Positions 45,787 through 56,138 of a stretch of DNA of 64,000 nt are shown here, piece after piece. How positions within the stretch are numbered: position 1 is the stretch's first letter; each line of letters starts with the position of its first letter. The notes under the pieces are model-generated. The model searched no databases and had not been told where the DNA came from. It was given only the letters and a program-made list of their open reading frames with translations. The translations under genes were made by a program, and so were the position numbers. The stretch comes from Stenotrophomonas maltophilia (GTDB lineage: Bacteria > Pseudomonadota > Gammaproteobacteria > Xanthomonadales > Xanthomonadaceae): the NCBI GenBank assembly GCA_900113425.1, contig FOZF01000001.1, positions 1,466,358 through 1,530,357 on the forward strand, read 5' to 3'.

Positions 45787-47196
45787 ATGACGTCGTCGTT
45801 GTTGCGCGCCGGGCTGGGGCTGGCGCTGGTTTCGCTGGCCACCGCGCCGGCACTGGGCGCCTCGCGCTTCATGGCCGATCCTTACCCCAGCACCTATCGG
45901 GCGCAGCCCGATGCGCCGGTGCTGATCCGCAACGCAACGGTGCTGACCGGCACCGGCCAGCGCCTGGACAATGCCGACGTGCTGCTGCGTGAGGGCCGCA
46001 TCATTGCCGTCGGCCAGCAGCTGCAGGCCGAGGCCGATGTCACGCGCATCGACGCGCAGGGCAAGTGGGTCACCCCCGGGCTGATCGACGTGCACTCGCA
46101 CCTGGGCGTATATCCAAGCCCGGGGGTCGGCGCACACAGCGATGGCAACGAGATGACCGCACCGGTCACGGCCAATGTCTGGGCGGAGCACTCGGTGTGG
46201 CCGCAGGATCCCGGCTTCGCTGCCGCCCTGGCCGGCGGCGTGACCAGCATGCAGGTGCTGCCCGGCTCGGCCAACCTGGTCGGTGGCCGCGGCGTGACCC
46301 TGAAGAATGTTCCGGCCATCACCTACCAGGCGATGAAGTTCCCCGGCGCGCCGTGGGGCCTGAAGATGGCCTGCGGCGAGAACCCCAAACGCGTCTATGG
46401 CGAAGGCAAGGGTGTGACGCCTGCAACCCGGATGGGCAACGTCGCCGGCTACCGCGCAGCCTTCATCGATGCCGCCGACTACATCACCAAGAACACGCCC
46501 AAGGCAGCCAAGCGCAAGCGCTGGTTCGGCAGCGACAAGGGTGACAGCGCGGGCGATGCCGGTGGCAAGCGCGATCTCAAGCTGGACACCCTGGCCGGCG
46601 CGATCCAGGGCGACATCCGCGTGCATATCCACTGCTACCGTGCCGACGAAATGGCCACCATGCTCGATCTGGCCAAGGAATTCGGTTTCAAGGTGGCAGC
46701 GTTCCACCACGGCGTAGAGGCCTACAAGCTGGCCGACCGGCTGGCGGCGGACGGCGTCTGCGGTGCACTGTGGGCCGACTGGTGGGGCTTCAAGATGGAA
46801 GCCTTCGACGGCATCCCCGAGAACATCGCGCTGGTGGACCGGGCGAAGAACAGCTGCGCCATCGTCCATTCCGATTCACCCGAAGGCATCCAGCGCCTGA
46901 ACCAGGAGGCGGCCAAGGTCATGGCCGCCGCGCGCCGTGCACGCATGGCCCCGATCACTCCCGAACATGCGATCACCTGGATGACCGCCAATGCCGCCAA
47001 GGCGCTGGGCATCGAGCGCCAGACCGGCACGCTGGAACCCGGCAAGATGGCTGACGTGGTGGTGTGGAACGGCAATCCCTTCAGCTCCTACGCGCTGGCC
47101 GAGCAGGTCTATGTCGATGGCCGCCGCCTGTACGACCGCAGTACGTTGCCGGCAACGCCGCAGTCGGACTTCCAGCTCGGGCAGGAGGTGCACTGA
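45787..47196 (+). CDS. Secreted amidohydrolase-family protein (imidazolonepropionase-like)
   Basis: 469 residues with a signal peptide (LVSLATAPALGAS). RNATVLTGTGQRLDNADVLLREGRIIAVG is the typical N-terminal beta-sandwich of amidohydrolases; GLIDVHSHLGVYPSP carries the HxH metal ligands; HIHCYRADEM and AAFHHGVEAYKLAD supply further His residues; and IVHSDSPEG holds the conserved Asp. TLEPGKMADVVVWNGNPF is the usual C-terminal end. Exported members of this group occur in many xanthomonads and sphingomonads; substrates are unknown. Its stop overlaps the start of a paralogue (TGATG), so the two are coupled. Confidence 0.88.
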   Translation: MTSSLLRAGLGLALVSLATAPALGASRFMADPYPSTYRAQPDAPVLIRNATVLTGTGQRLDNADVLLREGRIIAVGQQLQAEADVTRIDAQGKWVTPGLIDVHSHLGVYPSPGVGAHSDGNEMTAPVTANVWAEHSVWPQDPGFAAALAGGVTSMQVLPGSANLVGGRGVTLKNVPAITYQAMKFPGAPWGLKMACGENPKRVYGEGKGVTPATRMGNVAGYRAAFIDAADYITKNTPKAAKRKRWFGSDKGDSAGDAGGKRDLKLDTLAGAIQGDIRVHIHCYRADEMATMLDLAKEFGFKVAAFHHGVEAYKLADRLAADGVCGALWADWWGFKMEAFDGIPENIALVDRAKNSCAIVHSDSPEGIQRLNQEAAKVMAAARRARMAPITPEHAITWMTANAAKALGIERQTGTLEPGKMADVVVWNGNPFSSYALAEQVYVDGRRLYDRSTLPATPQSDFQLGQEVH

Positions 47197-48476
47197 TGGC
47201 CGGTTCCATGCAGATGGCAAGGTCTTCCAGCAGCAACCGGGCATGGCTCGGCGCTGCCATCATGGTGCTGGCAGGCATCACCGGCACGGCATGGGCACAG
47301 GACCTGCTGGTGCGTGGCGCGACGGTTCACACCGCCAGCGCGCGCGGCAGCCTGCAGCACGCCGATGTGCTGGTACAGGGCGGCATCATCCGTGCCGTGG
47401 GTACGGGTCTGGCCGCACCGGCCGGCACAACCGTGGTTGAAGCCGATGGCCGCCCGCTCACGCCCGCGCTGTTCGGTGGCATCGCCGAGATCGGCATCGA
47501 GGAAGTCTCGGGAGAAGCGAGTACGGTCGACAGCAGCCTGAAGATCGGCGAGCAACCGCTGCGCCCGGAGTTCGACGTGACCTTGGCCTACAACCCGGCG
47601 TCGGTGCTCATTCCGGTGGCGCGACTGGAGGGCATCGGCTTCACCGCGCTGGGCGCTGTCACCGGCGGTGGCTTCGTGGCGGGCCAGGGCGGGGTGATGC
47701 GGCTGGATGGCAGCGCCGACCCGCTGGGTCCACGTGCGCTGTTCCTGCGGCTGGGCGCCGCAGCGTCGGAACTGACCGGCCATTCGCGTGCAGCACAGTG
47801 GATGCTGCTGCAGCAGATGGTGGATGAAGCACGCGGCCAGGTCGCCGCCGATTCACCGCACGCCGTGCTGACACCGGCCGGTCGCCGCACACTGTCGCGC
47901 TATCTGGCCGGCCAGGGCCGCATCGTGGTTGAAATCGATCGCGCTGCCGATATCCGCCAGCTGCTGCGCTGGGCTGCACGCGAAAAGGTGAAGATCGCCC
48001 TGTCCGGAGCCAGCGAAGCCTGGCAGCTCGCGCCGGAGCTGGCTGCGGCCGGCGTGCCGGTGTTCGTCGACGTGCTGGCCAACCTGCCGGCCAGCTTCGA
48101 CCAGATCGGCGCCACCCTGGAAAACGCGGCACGACTGCAGCGTGCCGGCGTGCCCGTCAGCTTCGTGCAACGGGGTGATGCCTCGCACAACGCACGCAAG
48201 ATCCGCCAGCTCGCAGGCAATGCGGTCGCCCATGGCCTGCCCTGGGCAGACGGGCTGGCAGGCCTGACCCGGGTTCCCGCACAGGCGTTCGGCGTGGCCG
48301 ACCAGATCGGCAGCATCGAGCCCGGCAAGCGCGCCGACCTGGTGCTGTGGGAAGGCGACCCGCTGGATGTGGCGCATTATGCCGAACAGGTCTGGATGGG
48401 CGGGCGGCCGATGCCGATGCGCTCGCGCCAGACCGACCTGCGCGACCGCTATCTGCAGCGCAACGCGCAGCCCTGA
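47196..48476 (+). CDS. Amidohydrolase-like paralogue lacking the metal motif
   Basis: 426 residues, signal peptide ending GTAWAQ. It keeps the sandwich (LVRGATVHTASARGSLQHADVLVQGGIIRAVG) and the C-terminal IGSIEPGKRADLVLWEGDPLD of the upstream gene. Where that protein has GLIDVHSH, this one reads LTPALFGGIAEIGIEE with no HxH, and the other metal His are also not evident, so classical amidohydrolase catalysis is doubtful. GCAGGAGG precedes the ATG, which overlaps the upstream stop. A heteromeric partner or regulator of the upstream enzyme is a reasonable inference. Confidence 0.85.
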   Translation: MAGSMQMARSSSSNRAWLGAAIMVLAGITGTAWAQDLLVRGATVHTASARGSLQHADVLVQGGIIRAVGTGLAAPAGTTVVEADGRPLTPALFGGIAEIGIEEVSGEASTVDSSLKIGEQPLRPEFDVTLAYNPASVLIPVARLEGIGFTALGAVTGGGFVAGQGGVMRLDGSADPLGPRALFLRLGAAASELTGHSRAAQWMLLQQMVDEARGQVAADSPHAVLTPAGRRTLSRYLAGQGRIVVEIDRAADIRQLLRWAAREKVKIALSGASEAWQLAPELAAAGVPVFVDVLANLPASFDQIGATLENAARLQRAGVPVSFVQRGDASHNARKIRQLAGNAVAHGLPWADGLAGLTRVPAQAFGVADQIGSIEPGKRADLVLWEGDPLDVAHYAEQVWMGGRPMPMRSRQTDLRDRYLQRNAQP

Positions 48477-48493
48477 CCGACGAGGAAAGCCCC

Positions 48494-49126
48494 ATGGCCC
48501 CGCTGCACTGGTACTTCGATTTCGTCTCGCCCTACTCCTACCTGCACTGGCAGAAGGTCAAGCAACTGCCCCAGTTCGCACAGGTACAGCCGGTGCCGAT
48601 CGCCCTCGGCGCGGTGCTGCAGCAGCTCGGCAATCTCGGCCCGGCCGAGATCCCGGCCAAGCGGCGCTTCATCTACCGCCAGCTGCTATGGAACGCGCAG
48701 GCGGAAGGCGTGCCGCTGCGCTTCCCGCCTGCCCACCCGTTCAACCCGCTGGCCGCCCTGCGCCTGTGCCTGGCCGCAGGCGGCGGCGCGCAGGCCGTGG
48801 ACGTGCTGTTCGACTGGATCTGGCGCGAGGGCAACGCCGCCGACAGTGCCGAGGCGCTGCGCGAGCCCGGCGCGCGGCTGGGCATCGCTGATGTGGCGGC
48901 AGCCACGGCGACCGCCGAGGTCAAGGAGCAGCTGCGGCGCAACACCGAGGCAGCGCTCGCGGCCGGCGTGTTCGGCGTACCGACCCTGGCCATCGGCGAC
49001 GAGCTGTTCTGGGGCAATGACGCGCACCCGCTGATGGCCGCGGTGCTCGCCGATCCGGACCTGCTGGGGCAGCCGGAATGGCAGCGGGTGGAGGCCCTGC
49101 CCATCGCGGTGCAGCGCAGACGCTGA
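48494..49126 (+). CDS. DsbA-family 2-hydroxychromene-2-carboxylate isomerase-like protein
   Basis: 210 residues, thioredoxin-fold of the kappa GST/HCCA isomerase group. The N-terminus WYFDFVSPYSYLHWQK carries the active Ser in place of the DsbA CxxC. LLWNAQAEGVPLRFPPAHPFNPLAALRLCLAA and GVFGVPTLAIGDELFWGNDA are the other conserved segments. NahD uses glutathione in naphthalene breakdown, but no aromatic pathway genes are nearby, so the true substrate is unknown. It starts 17 bases after the amidohydrolase paralogue and may be co-transcribed with it. Confidence 0.88.
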   Translation: MAPLHWYFDFVSPYSYLHWQKVKQLPQFAQVQPVPIALGAVLQQLGNLGPAEIPAKRRFIYRQLLWNAQAEGVPLRFPPAHPFNPLAALRLCLAAGGGAQAVDVLFDWIWREGNAADSAEALREPGARLGIADVAAATATAEVKEQLRRNTEAALAAGVFGVPTLAIGDELFWGNDAHPLMAAVLADPDLLGQPEWQRVEALPIAVQRRR

Positions 49127-49220
49127 ACAGGGTGCCTGCGCTTCCCTCGCGCGCGGCCCCCCGTTTTGAGATATTTTTCACACTTCCGAACCAACAACCG
49201 CCCTGGAGGGGGAGCCGCGG

Positions 49221-50162
49221 ATGCGCATCGGAATCGTCGTCGACTCGGCCTGCGACCTGCCGCAGGCGTTCATTGCCGAACACAACATCGTGCTGCTCCC
49301 GATCACCGTACGGATCGGCGAAGCCGTACTCGCCGACCACCGCGACGAACAGGCCACGCTGAGCTTCCTGCACGCACACGTGGCCGAACATGGTGCCGAG
49401 GCGGAGACCATCCCCTTCAGCGTCAACCAGATCCGTGACCTGTTCCTGCAGCAGCTGGTGATCGACTACGACCACGTCTTCTGCATGACCATCACCAAGA
49501 CCCGCAGTCCGATCCACGACAACGCCCTGCAGGCCAGCTTCGCCATCCTCAACGACTACAAGCCGGTGCGGCAGGCCGCGGGCTACAACTCGCCCTTCGC
49601 ACTGCGCGTGCTCGACACCCAGAACCTGTTCGCCGCGCAGGCGGTGACGGCGGTGGAAGCGGTACGCCTGCGCGACAGCAACGCCAGCGTGCAGCAGATC
49701 CGCGAGCGGCTGGAGGAACTGGCCGGCAACGTGCATGGCTACATGGTCACCCGTGATCTGTATTACATGCGGGCCCGCGCGCGGCACAAGGGCGACCGCA
49801 GTGTCGGCCTGCTCAGTGCCGCGCTGGGCAGCGCACTGGACATCAAACCGGTGCTGCACGGCTACCGCGGTGCGACCGGCCCGGTGGCCAAGATCAAGGG
49901 CTTCGACAACGCCGTGCAGAAACTCTTCGCTGTGGTCGGCCAGCGCGTGCGCAGCGGACTGATGACACCGACAGTCTGCGTCAGCTATGGCGGTGAGCTG
50001 GAGGAGCTGCGCGCCCTGCCCGGCTACGCGCAGCTGACGGAGGTCTGCGCCACCCACGGCGTCACCGTATACGAATCGGTGATGAGCCTGACCGGCATGG
50101 TCAACGTCGGCAAGGGCGCCGTCACCGTGGGCTTTGCCGATGGGCCGCATCGGTTCGAATGA
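49221..50162 (+). CDS. DegV family fatty-acid-binding protein
   Basis: 313 residues. IGIVVDSACDLPQAFIAEHNIVLLPITVRIG is the classical DegV N-terminus (DSxxDLP), followed by TIPFSVNQIRDLF and VFCMTITKTRSPIHDNA (a variant of the TSxLSGTY ligand loop). The C-lobe has LGSALDIKPVLHGYRG (usual KP.L....G). DegV proteins hold a fatty acid and some deliver it to fatty acid kinase (FakB in Gram-positives). A FakA kinase gene is not in the window, so the role here is unresolved. GGAGGGGGAG lies upstream of the ATG. Confidence 0.88.
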   Translation: MRIGIVVDSACDLPQAFIAEHNIVLLPITVRIGEAVLADHRDEQATLSFLHAHVAEHGAEAETIPFSVNQIRDLFLQQLVIDYDHVFCMTITKTRSPIHDNALQASFAILNDYKPVRQAAGYNSPFALRVLDTQNLFAAQAVTAVEAVRLRDSNASVQQIRERLEELAGNVHGYMVTRDLYYMRARARHKGDRSVGLLSAALGSALDIKPVLHGYRGATGPVAKIKGFDNAVQKLFAVVGQRVRSGLMTPTVCVSYGGELEELRALPGYAQLTEVCATHGVTVYESVMSLTGMVNVGKGAVTVGFADGPHRFE

Positions 50163-50253
50163 GGGCGGGCGACGCCTGCATGCAGGTGCGCCGGATGTAC
50201 ACAAGCATTGCACCGCGTCTATGCCAGCCTTGCCGCACTTCAAGGAGATCACC

Positions 50254-50592
50254 ATGCCTGCGCAGTACCACATCAGCCTTCCCGACCCGTCCAAGGCCCG
50301 CGGCAACGACCCCGACCTGGCCTTCCGTTCGCAGGGGGCCGCCGGCTTTGCCGAAGAACTGCAGGACGCCCTGCGCAGCGCCGCGCTGTTCGAGCGCTGG
50401 AAAGCCAAGCAACCCGATCCGGATGCAGTGGAGCCGCAGTGGGGCGTGACCGACCCGGACGCCACCGTAACCGGTGAGCAGAAGGACCTGCGCATCAACC
50501 TGGTGGCCACCACCCGCATCGACAGCGATGTGTTCAAGCAGCGCCTGCGTCTGCTGGCCGGCCATCACTGGGAACTGCGCGACGTGCGTTGA
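50254..50592 (+). CDS. Small conserved-looking hypothetical protein
   Basis: 112 residues from ATG 50254, with AAGGAG eight bases upstream. No signal peptide, membrane segment or cysteine is present. The sequence starts AQYHISLPDPSKARG, has a likely helix FAEELQDALRSAALFERWKA, then an acidic linker and a C-terminal strand-rich stretch DLRINLVATTRIDSDVFKQRLRLLAGHHWELRDV. Codon use matches the neighbours. I recognise no family; the good ribosome site and clean composition make it a real gene. It follows the DegV gene by 91 bases. Confidence 0.7.
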   Translation: MPAQYHISLPDPSKARGNDPDLAFRSQGAAGFAEELQDALRSAALFERWKAKQPDPDAVEPQWGVTDPDATVTGEQKDLRINLVATTRIDSDVFKQRLRLLAGHHWELRDVR

Positions 50593-50637
50593 GCGCTGAA
50601 CGCGCTGGCGTCTGCAGGGCTTCGCCGGTCGAAGCCC

Positions 50638-51954
50638 TCATGGCGCGGACGTGGGGCGGGCCTGGCCGTATTCGGCCCGCAGCGCGTCGCCACGGATGAA
50701 GTCCGTCATCAGCTGGAAGTACCCGGCCGGTTGCCGCGTCGATACACGCTCCCCGTCCGCATCCAGTTCGAACTCGTACATGCCGTGATCCGCATCTGCA
50801 TATACGGCCGTGGAGATCGGCCGTCCCTGGCCCTGCAGAACAGCAAGGCGCCTGAGCGTCTCTCCCGGCGGTGCATCGCGGTCCTGCCCGCCGAAGATCC
50901 ACAACTGCGGCACCTGCAGATGGGTGAGCACCGGTAAAGGGTCGTAATGGGCCGGCACCCCGTCCAGCAACCGCGGCCCCTGTTCGCGCGCAGCCGCCTC
51001 CGGAGTCGACAACAGATACCCGGTAATGTTCCCGCGTACCGCAGGGAACCAGGGCGCGTGCTGGTAACGCTGCTTCACATCCGCCAGTACATCGAATCCC
51101 TCGGTGAATCCGCTTTCGACGACGGTCGCCACCGCATCGGCGATCTGCATCGCCTGCGCAGTGGCTTCCGCGCCCTGGCCGGCCCGCTGCATGTCGAAGG
51201 CAATCGCCTCGCGGTCTTCCTCCAGCGGCGAGACCGCCAGGCCGAAGCTGATCACGATGAAATCCACAGGCTCGATGCGTGCCGCCAGCGGCGCCACCCA
51301 GCCGCCCTGGCTGCCGGCCTGGTAGCCGACCCGCTGCGCTCGTGCCCCCGCCAGCCGGCGTGCTTCGCGCGTGGCCAGGATCAGGTCATTGGCCAGGGTC
51401 AGGTAGTTCTGCGTGTACCGCCCGCCAGAGCGGCCCGTACCCCGCTTGTCGTACGCGAACACGGCGATGCCGGCGCTGGCGAACTCGCGCTGCAGCGAGT
51501 AGCGCTCCAGCGCGGAGCTGTTCTCCGCACCATGCACCAGCACCACCAGTGGAACCGGCGCATCGCCTGGGGGCAGCGTCAGCCGCCCCTGCAGCATTGC
51601 TCCGGCACCGCTGAAACGGGTGTCGATCTGCCGCAGCGGAATGCGCTCGCCCTTCATTCCATCGACGCTGATGCCGCGCTTCCCACAGTCCGTGAGCACC
51701 ATCCGGTGCCCGTCCGGCTGCCCGGTCCAACCGCGGGTACTGGTCCAGGCATCGCCCGCGGTGCGCTGCAGTGCGCCGCTGCGGCCATCCGGCGTGCGCC
51801 AGCGCAGCTGATCGCCCGCACCCGGGCCGATGTCCAGCGTGCTGCCATCGGCCATCCGGTAGCTCGCAGCGGCGCAAGGCGACTCCGCCGCGGCCGCCTG
51901 CGCACTGAAGGCCATCGCGCTCCACGCGGCCAGCGACACCAGGGTTCTGTACAT
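50638..51954 (-). CDS. Secreted alpha/beta hydrolase
   Basis: 438 residues with a signal peptide (AMAFSAQAAAAE). A beta-rich N-terminal domain of about 100 residues precedes the alpha/beta hydrolase fold. The oxyanion segment is LVVLVHGAENSSALERYSLQREFASAGIAVFAYDKRGTGRSGG, the nucleophile elbow is YQAGSQGGWVAP (GxSxG), and the catalytic His is in YADADHGMYEFE near the end. This pattern fits prolyl-oligopeptidase-like or esterase D-like exported hydrolases of xanthomonads. The start MYRTLVS at 51954 has GGAG upstream. The substrate is unknown. Confidence 0.82.
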   Translation of the reverse strand: MYRTLVSLAAWSAMAFSAQAAAAESPCAAASYRMADGSTLDIGPGAGDQLRWRTPDGRSGALQRTAGDAWTSTRGWTGQPDGHRMVLTDCGKRGISVDGMKGERIPLRQIDTRFSGAGAMLQGRLTLPPGDAPVPLVVLVHGAENSSALERYSLQREFASAGIAVFAYDKRGTGRSGGRYTQNYLTLANDLILATREARRLAGARAQRVGYQAGSQGGWVAPLAARIEPVDFIVISFGLAVSPLEEDREAIAFDMQRAGQGAEATAQAMQIADAVATVVESGFTEGFDVLADVKQRYQHAPWFPAVRGNITGYLLSTPEAAAREQGPRLLDGVPAHYDPLPVLTHLQVPQLWIFGGQDRDAPPGETLRRLAVLQGQGRPISTAVYADADHGMYEFELDADGERVSTRQPAGYFQLMTDFIRGDALRAEYGQARPTSAP

Positions 51955-52116
51955 GTCTGCTCCTCTCCACACTGGGGTGACGGTGGACCGGCTCCCGCGC
52001 GATCGCCAGCGCGGTGCGACGGAGTGCCGGTACAGCCGACGAAGGCGCGTCCGCGGGCGACAGCCACCGGCTGCGCAACCGCGTTCCCCTGGCGAATGCG
52101 CGGGGCGGGGGGGGGG

Positions 52117-53544
52117 CTAGCGGCCGTCTGCGCCGGCCGGTGCTGCGCCCTGCATGGCCACTCGATTACGTCCCGCGCGTTTGGCCGCATACAACGCCGC
52201 ATCCGCATCGGCGAGCAGCTGCCCGGCATCGGCCGTTGCCGACGGATGCAGGAACGCGATGCCGACGCTGATGCTGACCCGCCCTTCCGGCAGCTGCAGC
52301 GCTTCCACCGCGCGTCGCAGTCGCTCGGCCAACGCCTGTACGCCGTGCAACGCCGTGCCGGGCACGATCACCGCGAATTCCTCTCCGCCGTAACGCGCCA
52401 CGCTGTCGCCCGCGCGCCCGGCGCTGTGCTGCAGCAGCGCCGCCACGGCCTGCAGGCAACGGTCGCCGGCGGGATGACCATGGGCATCGTTGAACGCCTT
52501 GAAATGATCGATATCGACCAGCAGCAGCGCCAGTTCGGTGCCGCTCCGCTGCGCCCGGTTCCATTCGGCCTGCAGCTCGGCATCGAACTGGCGGCGGTTG
52601 GCTACGCCGGTCAGACCGTCCTGGCGCGCGAGCTGGTCGAGCCCGGCCTGCCGTTCCAGCAGGTCGATCTGCAGAAGCGCACTGCGCAGGCTGAAGCCCA
52701 ACGTGGCCAGAACGAATCCAGCCAATGCCAGGGGCCTGGCGTGGTCCACCACCAGGGTGCCCACCACCAGCAACAGCAGCGGCAGGATGATCGGGCCGCC
52801 GGCCTGCACCAGCCGGGCCAGCCGCGGCTGCAGCACGAATCCGGTAGCCGACGACCGCCGCAGTGCCAGCACCGCCAGCAGCAGGAACGGCACGTCGATC
52901 AGCAGATCGTTGTAGGCGCCGAAAGACTGTTCGGAGGTGAAGTGATTGATGTAGTACGCCACCAGCAGATAGGCCAGCGCGTACAGCGCCAGCGCGCGGA
53001 ACACGCTGCGCCGCTCGGGGACATCACAGGACACCCAGCGCACGATGGCAAAGGCAGCAATGCACAGGTTCTGGATATCGAACATGCGCTGCATGTTGGC
53101 CAGCGCCTGGTCGTCGATGCCGACATGGTCGGCAAACGACTGGGTATGCACGAAGAACAGCACGCCCAGCAGGGCCGCCATGATTCCGTCGATCACGCTG
53201 ATGGCCCAGCGCTCCCGCCGCGAGCGGGCCAGGATGAACACCAGCGGCACGCCATACAGTACGTACAGCAGCAGGCTGGCGCCCGGGGTGATGTCGGGGC
53301 GGTCGGCACTCAACGCGTTGAACATGTTGATGCCCATGCCCCCCGCCCACAGCAGCAGTGCCAGCGCGATGGCACGCCAGCCCAGCGCGGCGCGATCCGC
53401 ACGTGCGCGCCACAGGCATGCGGCGGCGGCCAGCAGCGGCGCGCCGGTGAGGAACACGAACGAACCCAGGCCTGCCGGCCCCGGCCACAGGGCCACGACC
53501 AGGCCATGTCCGAACACGTACAGCAGCGCCAGCACTACCGGCAT
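52117..53544 (-). CDS. Membrane-bound GGDEF diguanylate cyclase
   Basis: 475 residues. About eight membrane helices (residues 1-300) form a sensor region without a recognised domain. The catalytic GGDEF domain starts at DGLTGVANRRQFD and has the active-site loop YGGEEF, a functional variant. RAGD five residues before GGEEF is an intact RxxD inhibitory site, so product inhibition is expected. It makes cyclic di-GMP at the inner membrane. No EAL domain is present. The start MPVVLALL at 53544 opens the first helix. A run of ten G residues lies just past the stop codon and does not affect the frame. Confidence 0.9.
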   Translation of the reverse strand: MPVVLALLYVFGHGLVVALWPGPAGLGSFVFLTGAPLLAAAACLWRARADRAALGWRAIALALLLWAGGMGINMFNALSADRPDITPGASLLLYVLYGVPLVFILARSRRERWAISVIDGIMAALLGVLFFVHTQSFADHVGIDDQALANMQRMFDIQNLCIAAFAIVRWVSCDVPERRSVFRALALYALAYLLVAYYINHFTSEQSFGAYNDLLIDVPFLLLAVLALRRSSATGFVLQPRLARLVQAGGPIILPLLLLVVGTLVVDHARPLALAGFVLATLGFSLRSALLQIDLLERQAGLDQLARQDGLTGVANRRQFDAELQAEWNRAQRSGTELALLLVDIDHFKAFNDAHGHPAGDRCLQAVAALLQHSAGRAGDSVARYGGEEFAVIVPGTALHGVQALAERLRRAVEALQLPEGRVSISVGIAFLHPSATADAGQLLADADAALYAAKRAGRNRVAMQGAAPAGADGR

Positions 53545-53646
53545 GCATCCCCCCACTGCGCAAGCCTGTCTGCACGCACGATAGCGCGACAGGCCGCCAT
53601 GGAGACGTGATCCACGCCACACCTGCTTCCCCTGCTCCTGCCCCCT

Positions 53647-53708
53647 GCGCCGGGCATGGCGCGGCGCTACATCGACGCAGGCGTTCCGTAGCGCCGGGGC
53701 ATGCCCGG
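53647..53708. repeat. Degenerate SMAG pair
   Basis: A tail-oriented unit (53647-53670, ending GGCGCTAC, with one mismatch in the stem) and a head-oriented GTAG unit (53688-53708, with an extra G). They lie downstream of the fghA gene and beside the GGDEF promoter side. Confidence 0.75.
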
Positions 53709-53744
53709 TTGCGTCCCCGGGGCCGCAGCGGTCACACCGGCCAT

Positions 53745-54575
53745 TCAGCCGTGCAGCGCACGGGCGTGGTGAGCGATGTGCTCGCCGATGAAGCTGGCGA
53801 TGAAGTAATAGCTGTGGTCATAGCCATCCTGCAGGCGCAGGGTCAGCGGATGGCCGACGGCATCGCAGGCCAGCTGCAGGCGCTGCGGCTGCAGCTGGCT
53901 CTGCAGGAACTCATCGGCCCCGCCCTGGTCCACCAGCAGCGGCAAGCGTTCGCTGGCCGCAGCGATCAGTTCGCAGGCATCCCACGCGGCCCAGTCGGCG
54001 CGGTTGTCGCCCAGATAGGCCTGGAACGCCTTCTGCCCCCAGGGCACCTGGCTGGGGGCAACAATCGGCGAAAATGCCGACACACTGCGGTAGCGCCCCG
54101 GATTGCGCAGCGCGACCACCAGCGCACCGTGGCCTCCCATCGAGTGACCACTGATCGCGCGCGCCCCGGTCACCGCGAAGTTCGCCTCGATCAGCGCGGG
54201 CAGTTCCTGCGCCACGTAGTCATGCATGCGGTAGTGCTTCGACCACGGCTCGCGGATGGCGTTGAGGTAGAAGCCGGCGCCCTTGCCCAGATCATAGCCC
54301 TCTGCATCGGCGACATCGTCGCCGCGCGGGCTGGTGTCGGGCGCGACCAGGATCACGCCATGTTCGGCCGCATAGCGCTGTGCGCCCGCCTTGGTGATGA
54401 CGTTCTGCTCGGTGCAGGTCAGTCCGCTCAACCAGTACAGCACCGGCAGCGCCTGCGTTTCCGCCTGTGGCGGCAGGTAAACGGCGAACTGCATGTCGCA
54501 GCCCAGCGTGGACGAGGAATGACGGTACACGTCCTGCCAACCGCCGAAGCAGGCACGGTGTTCAATGCGTTCCAT
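53745..54575 (-). CDS. fghA: S-formylglutathione hydrolase
   Basis: 276 residues of the esterase D family. It hydrolyses S-formylglutathione to formate and glutathione, the second step of glutathione-dependent formaldehyde removal in the cytosol. WLSGLTCTEQNVITKAGAQRYAAEHG is diagnostic. The nucleophile is Ser145 in GHSMGGHGAL; the Asp lies in DQGGADEFL and the His in GYDHSYYF. The gene lies 51 bases after frmA and completes the frmRAB-like operon. Confidence 0.95.
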   Translation of the reverse strand: MERIEHRACFGGWQDVYRHSSSTLGCDMQFAVYLPPQAETQALPVLYWLSGLTCTEQNVITKAGAQRYAAEHGVILVAPDTSPRGDDVADAEGYDLGKGAGFYLNAIREPWSKHYRMHDYVAQELPALIEANFAVTGARAISGHSMGGHGALVVALRNPGRYRSVSAFSPIVAPSQVPWGQKAFQAYLGDNRADWAAWDACELIAAASERLPLLVDQGGADEFLQSQLQPQRLQLACDAVGHPLTLRLQDGYDHSYYFIASFIGEHIAHHARALHG

Positions 54576-54626
54576 GGTGTCTCTCCAGAACGGTGGCAGC
54601 CCTGGCGGCCTGCCACCCGGGATGGC

Positions 54627-56070
<1,444 letters not shown>

Positions 56071-56089
56071 CGCAGAGCCACCCATGAAC

Positions 56090-56108
56090 TATACTGGGGG
56101 ATAGTATA
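56090..56108. promoter_or_regulatory. FrmR operator overlapping the frmR promoter
   Basis: TATACT-GGGGGAT-AGTATA is an inverted repeat around a G tract, the known type 1 site layout of RcnR/FrmR repressors. Read on the minus strand its outer arm is TATACT, a good -10 box about 26 bases upstream of frmR. Binding would block RNA polymerase directly. No strong -35 is seen. Confidence 0.8.
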
Positions 56109-56138
56109 CACAGGTGACGGGGCGATGCATCCTGCGCC

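Noticed and set aside
52107..52116. Run of ten G bases as a phase-variation tract
   Set aside because: It lies just after the GGDEF stop codon, so length changes would not alter the protein.
50947..53610. Open frame of 887 codons opposite the alpha/beta hydrolase and GGDEF genes
   Set aside because: It crosses two well-supported genes on the other strand and has low-complexity Arg/Gln/His composition.
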